Part shown: piece by piece, positions 5,266 to 6,830 of the stretch
Layout: each line of letters opens with the position of its first letter
Numbering within the stretch: position 1 is the first letter of the stretch
Assembly: GCA_964429355.1 (NCBI GenBank)
Contig: CAYSCH010000463.1
Coordinates: forward strand, 1-6,830
DNA: 6,830 bases
Direction: 5' to 3'
Origin: JAAYAY01 sp964429355
Lineage (GTDB): Bacteria; Planctomycetota; Planctomycetia; Pirellulales; Thermoguttaceae
Made by a program: the position numbers and the translations under genes
Notes under the pieces: generated by a model
Seen by the model: only the letters and a program-made list of their open reading frames with translations
The model's database searches: none
What the model was told of the DNA's origin: nothing

Positions 5266-6830
5266 ATGAAGAGAATATCGCTGGTCCTTGCGGCCATGTT
5301 TCTGGTCGTCGTGGGTGGCGCCGCGATTGCCGAAGAGATTCACAGCATCTACGAAAGCCCCGACCCCGTAACGGCCGACTGCGAATTGGACAAGATTGTT
5401 TTCGGAAAGCTGGCGTCGCTGGATATCAAGCCGGTGCTCTGCTCGGATGCGGTTTTCGCCCGCCGGACCTATCTCGACATCCTTGGAACGCTGCCGACGG
5501 CCCAGGAGGCGCGTGCTTTTCTCGAGGATCAAGACAAGAACAAACGCGTTGCCCTGATCGAGCGACTGTTGGAACGGCCCGAATTCGCCGATTATTGGGC
5601 AATGAAATGGGGTGACGTGCTGCGGATCAAGGCGGAGTTTCCGGTCAACCTTTGGCCGAATGCGGCCCAGGTCTATCATCGCTGGGTCCGGGCGTCGATC
5701 GTCCAGAACAAACCCTACGATCAGTTCGCGCGAGAGATGCTCACCTCGAGTGGGAGCAATTTCCGCGTGGGCCCGGTCAACTTCTATCGTGCCGTCCAGA
5801 ACAAGACCCCCGAAGGCCTCGCCTCGGCTGCCGCATTGACTTTCATGGGCGCGCGCACGGACTCCTGGCCGGAGGGCCGTCTGGAAGGAACGGCCGCGTT
5901 CTTTTCGCAGGTCGGCTACAAACCCACCAGCGAATGGAAGGAGGAATGCGTTTTTTGGGATCCGCTCAGATCAGCGCAGATCCCAGGCAATGCCGTGCCC
6001 GGCCACGACAAGCCCACCACCGCCGGCCATGTCGTGACCGACGATTTGAAGGCTGCGGAGAACGTTGCCACTACCGTGGAACCTCGCTCGGCCGTGTTTC
6101 CCGACGGTACCAAGATCCAGTTGCCACCCGACAAGGACCCGCGCGAGATCTTCGCCGACTGGCTCGTCACGCCCGAGAATCCCTGGTTCACCAAGAGCAT
6201 CGTCAACCGTGTCTGGGCATGGCTCCTCGGGCGCGGCATCATCCATGAACCCGACGACATCCGCGACGACAATCCGCCCAGCAATCCCGAATTGCTGGCC
6301 TACCTGCAAAAGGAAATGGTCACGAGCGGCTACAGCCTCAAGCACCTGTACCGGATCATCCTGAGCTCGAAGACCTACCAGCTCTCGTCCATGCCCCGCT
6401 ATGGATCCACCGAAGCGGTCGCGAATTTCGCCGTTTACCCGCTGCGCCGGCTTGATGCGGAAGTGCTGATCGACGCAATCAACCAGATCACCGGAACGAC
6501 CGACCTCTACACCAGCGCGATTCCCGAACCTTTCACCTACATTCCCAAGGATCAAACGGCGATCTCAATCGCCGACGGCAGCATCACCAGCCCGTTCCTG
6601 GCCTTGTTTGGCCGGTCCGCCCGGGCCACAGGCATGGAGAATGAACGCAACAACAACCCGGTTTCGGCCCAATGGCTCCATATGCTCAATTCGAGCCATA
6701 TCCAGCAGAAGCTCGAGCAGGGTCCCAAGCTCAAAGCGATCCTCGGTTCCAGCCGCAAGCCTGCAGCGATCGCTGTAGAACTCTACCTGACCATTCTCTC
6801 CCGCAAACCGACGGAAGACGAATTGACGAC
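5266..6830 (+). CDS. Secreted DUF1549/DUF1553 planctomycete protein, cysteine motifs absent (3' end beyond window)
   Basis: Protein of unknown function from a family hugely expanded in planctomycetes; 521 residues are present and the C-terminus is missing. Residues 1-22 form a Sec signal peptide (K2, R3, hydrophobic 4-20, AIA cleavage site before EE). DUF1549 covers about residues 40-220, recognised by FARRTYLDILGTLPT (64-78) and the following LIERLLERPEFADYW (98-111). DUF1553 begins at about residue 291 with DPREIFADWL, NRVWAWLLGRGIIHEPDD and SGYSLKHLYRIILSSKTYQLS, and continues to ELYLTILSRKPTEDE at the edge. No cytochrome c domain precedes DUF1549. The usual CAQCH-HPF segment after FLGV is missing: FMGAR (193-197) runs directly into TDSWPEGRLEGTAAFF. 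The later cysteine motif (CECER-like) reads ATGMENER (454-461). The ATG has an in-frame TAA three bases upstream and GGAG ten bases before it. Such genes often sit beside a DUF1501 gene, which might lie downstream. Confidence 0.92.
   Translation, partial: MKRISLVLAAMFLVVVGGAAIAEEIHSIYESPDPVTADCELDKIVFGKLASLDIKPVLCSDAVFARRTYLDILGTLPTAQEARAFLEDQDKNKRVALIERLLERPEFADYWAMKWGDVLRIKAEFPVNLWPNAAQVYHRWVRASIVQNKPYDQFAREMLTSSGSNFRVGPVNFYRAVQNKTPEGLASAAALTFMGARTDSWPEGRLEGTAAFFSQVGYKPTSEWKEECVFWDPLRSAQIPGNAVPGHDKPTTAGHVVTDDLKAAENVATTVEPRSAVFPDGTKIQLPPDKDPREIFADWLVTPENPWFTKSIVNRVWAWLLGRGIIHEPDDIRDDNPPSNPELLAYLQKEMVTSGYSLKHLYRIILSSKTYQLSSMPRYGSTEAVANFAVYPLRRLDAEVLIDAINQITGTTDLYTSAIPEPFTYIPKDQTAISIADGSITSPFLALFGRSARATGMENERNNNPVSAQWLHMLNSSHIQQKLEQGPKLKAILGSSRKPAAIAVELYLTILSRKPTEDELT

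Noticed and set aside
5056..5679. Minus-strand open frame overlapping the start of the DUF1549/DUF1553 gene
   Set aside because: Most of it is antisense to the signal peptide and DUF1549 domain, which are well supported; no clear ribosome site or family match.
1..6830. tRNA or rRNA genes, CRISPR arrays, insertion sequences, tandem repeats
   Set aside because: None seen on either strand: no regularly spaced repeats, no transposase motifs and no tRNA-like arms or terminal inverted repeats.

Overview
The window looks like chromosomal DNA of a Planctomycetes (PVC group) bacterium. The strongest sign is the gene entering at the right edge, a secreted DUF1549/DUF1553 protein of the kind that is massively expanded in planctomycetes. 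This is inference from family distribution; there is no rRNA or other phylogenetic marker here. The DNA is fairly GC-rich, and opposite-strand frames stay open over much of the coding sequence.

Layout. The left two thirds (positions 1-4669) is one minus-strand cluster. In transcription order it holds a SorC/DeoR-type sugar-binding transcriptional regulator (4669-3710), a signal-peptide-bearing glycerophosphodiester phosphodiesterase (3647-2685), an NAD(P)-dependent sn-glycerol-1-phosphate dehydrogenase of the AraM/EgsA family (2676-1276), and a GlpT-like organophosphate:phosphate antiporter (1205 to beyond the left edge). Gaps are 62, 8 and 70 bases, with no terminator seen between genes, so it reads as one operon. 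Just upstream of the regulator lie a sigma70-like minus-strand promoter (4789-4761) and a perfect 8+2+8 palindrome (4723-4740), which together suggest autoregulation of the whole operon by its first gene.

The right part is a divergent intergenic region of about 475 bases (4790-5265) with weak promoter-, terminator- and coding-like signals but no gene I can name. It is followed by the plus-strand DUF1549/DUF1553 gene (5266 to beyond the right edge).

How the genes may work together. A natural reading is a scavenging pathway: the exported phosphodiesterase releases glycerol phosphate from deacylated phospholipids or similar phosphodiesters, the GlpT-like carrier imports it in exchange for phosphate, and the dehydrogenase converts the sn-1 enantiomer to dihydroxyacetone phosphate for glycolysis. 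The regulator would sense a phosphorylated intermediate. AraM/EgsA enzymes are usually discussed as biosynthetic, supplying the G1P backbone for archaeal-type lipids, so a catabolic setting for G1P is the most interesting idea in this window. It is an inference from gene context. The DUF1549/DUF1553 protein is probably unrelated, but it is unusual in lacking both cysteine motifs I expect in that family.
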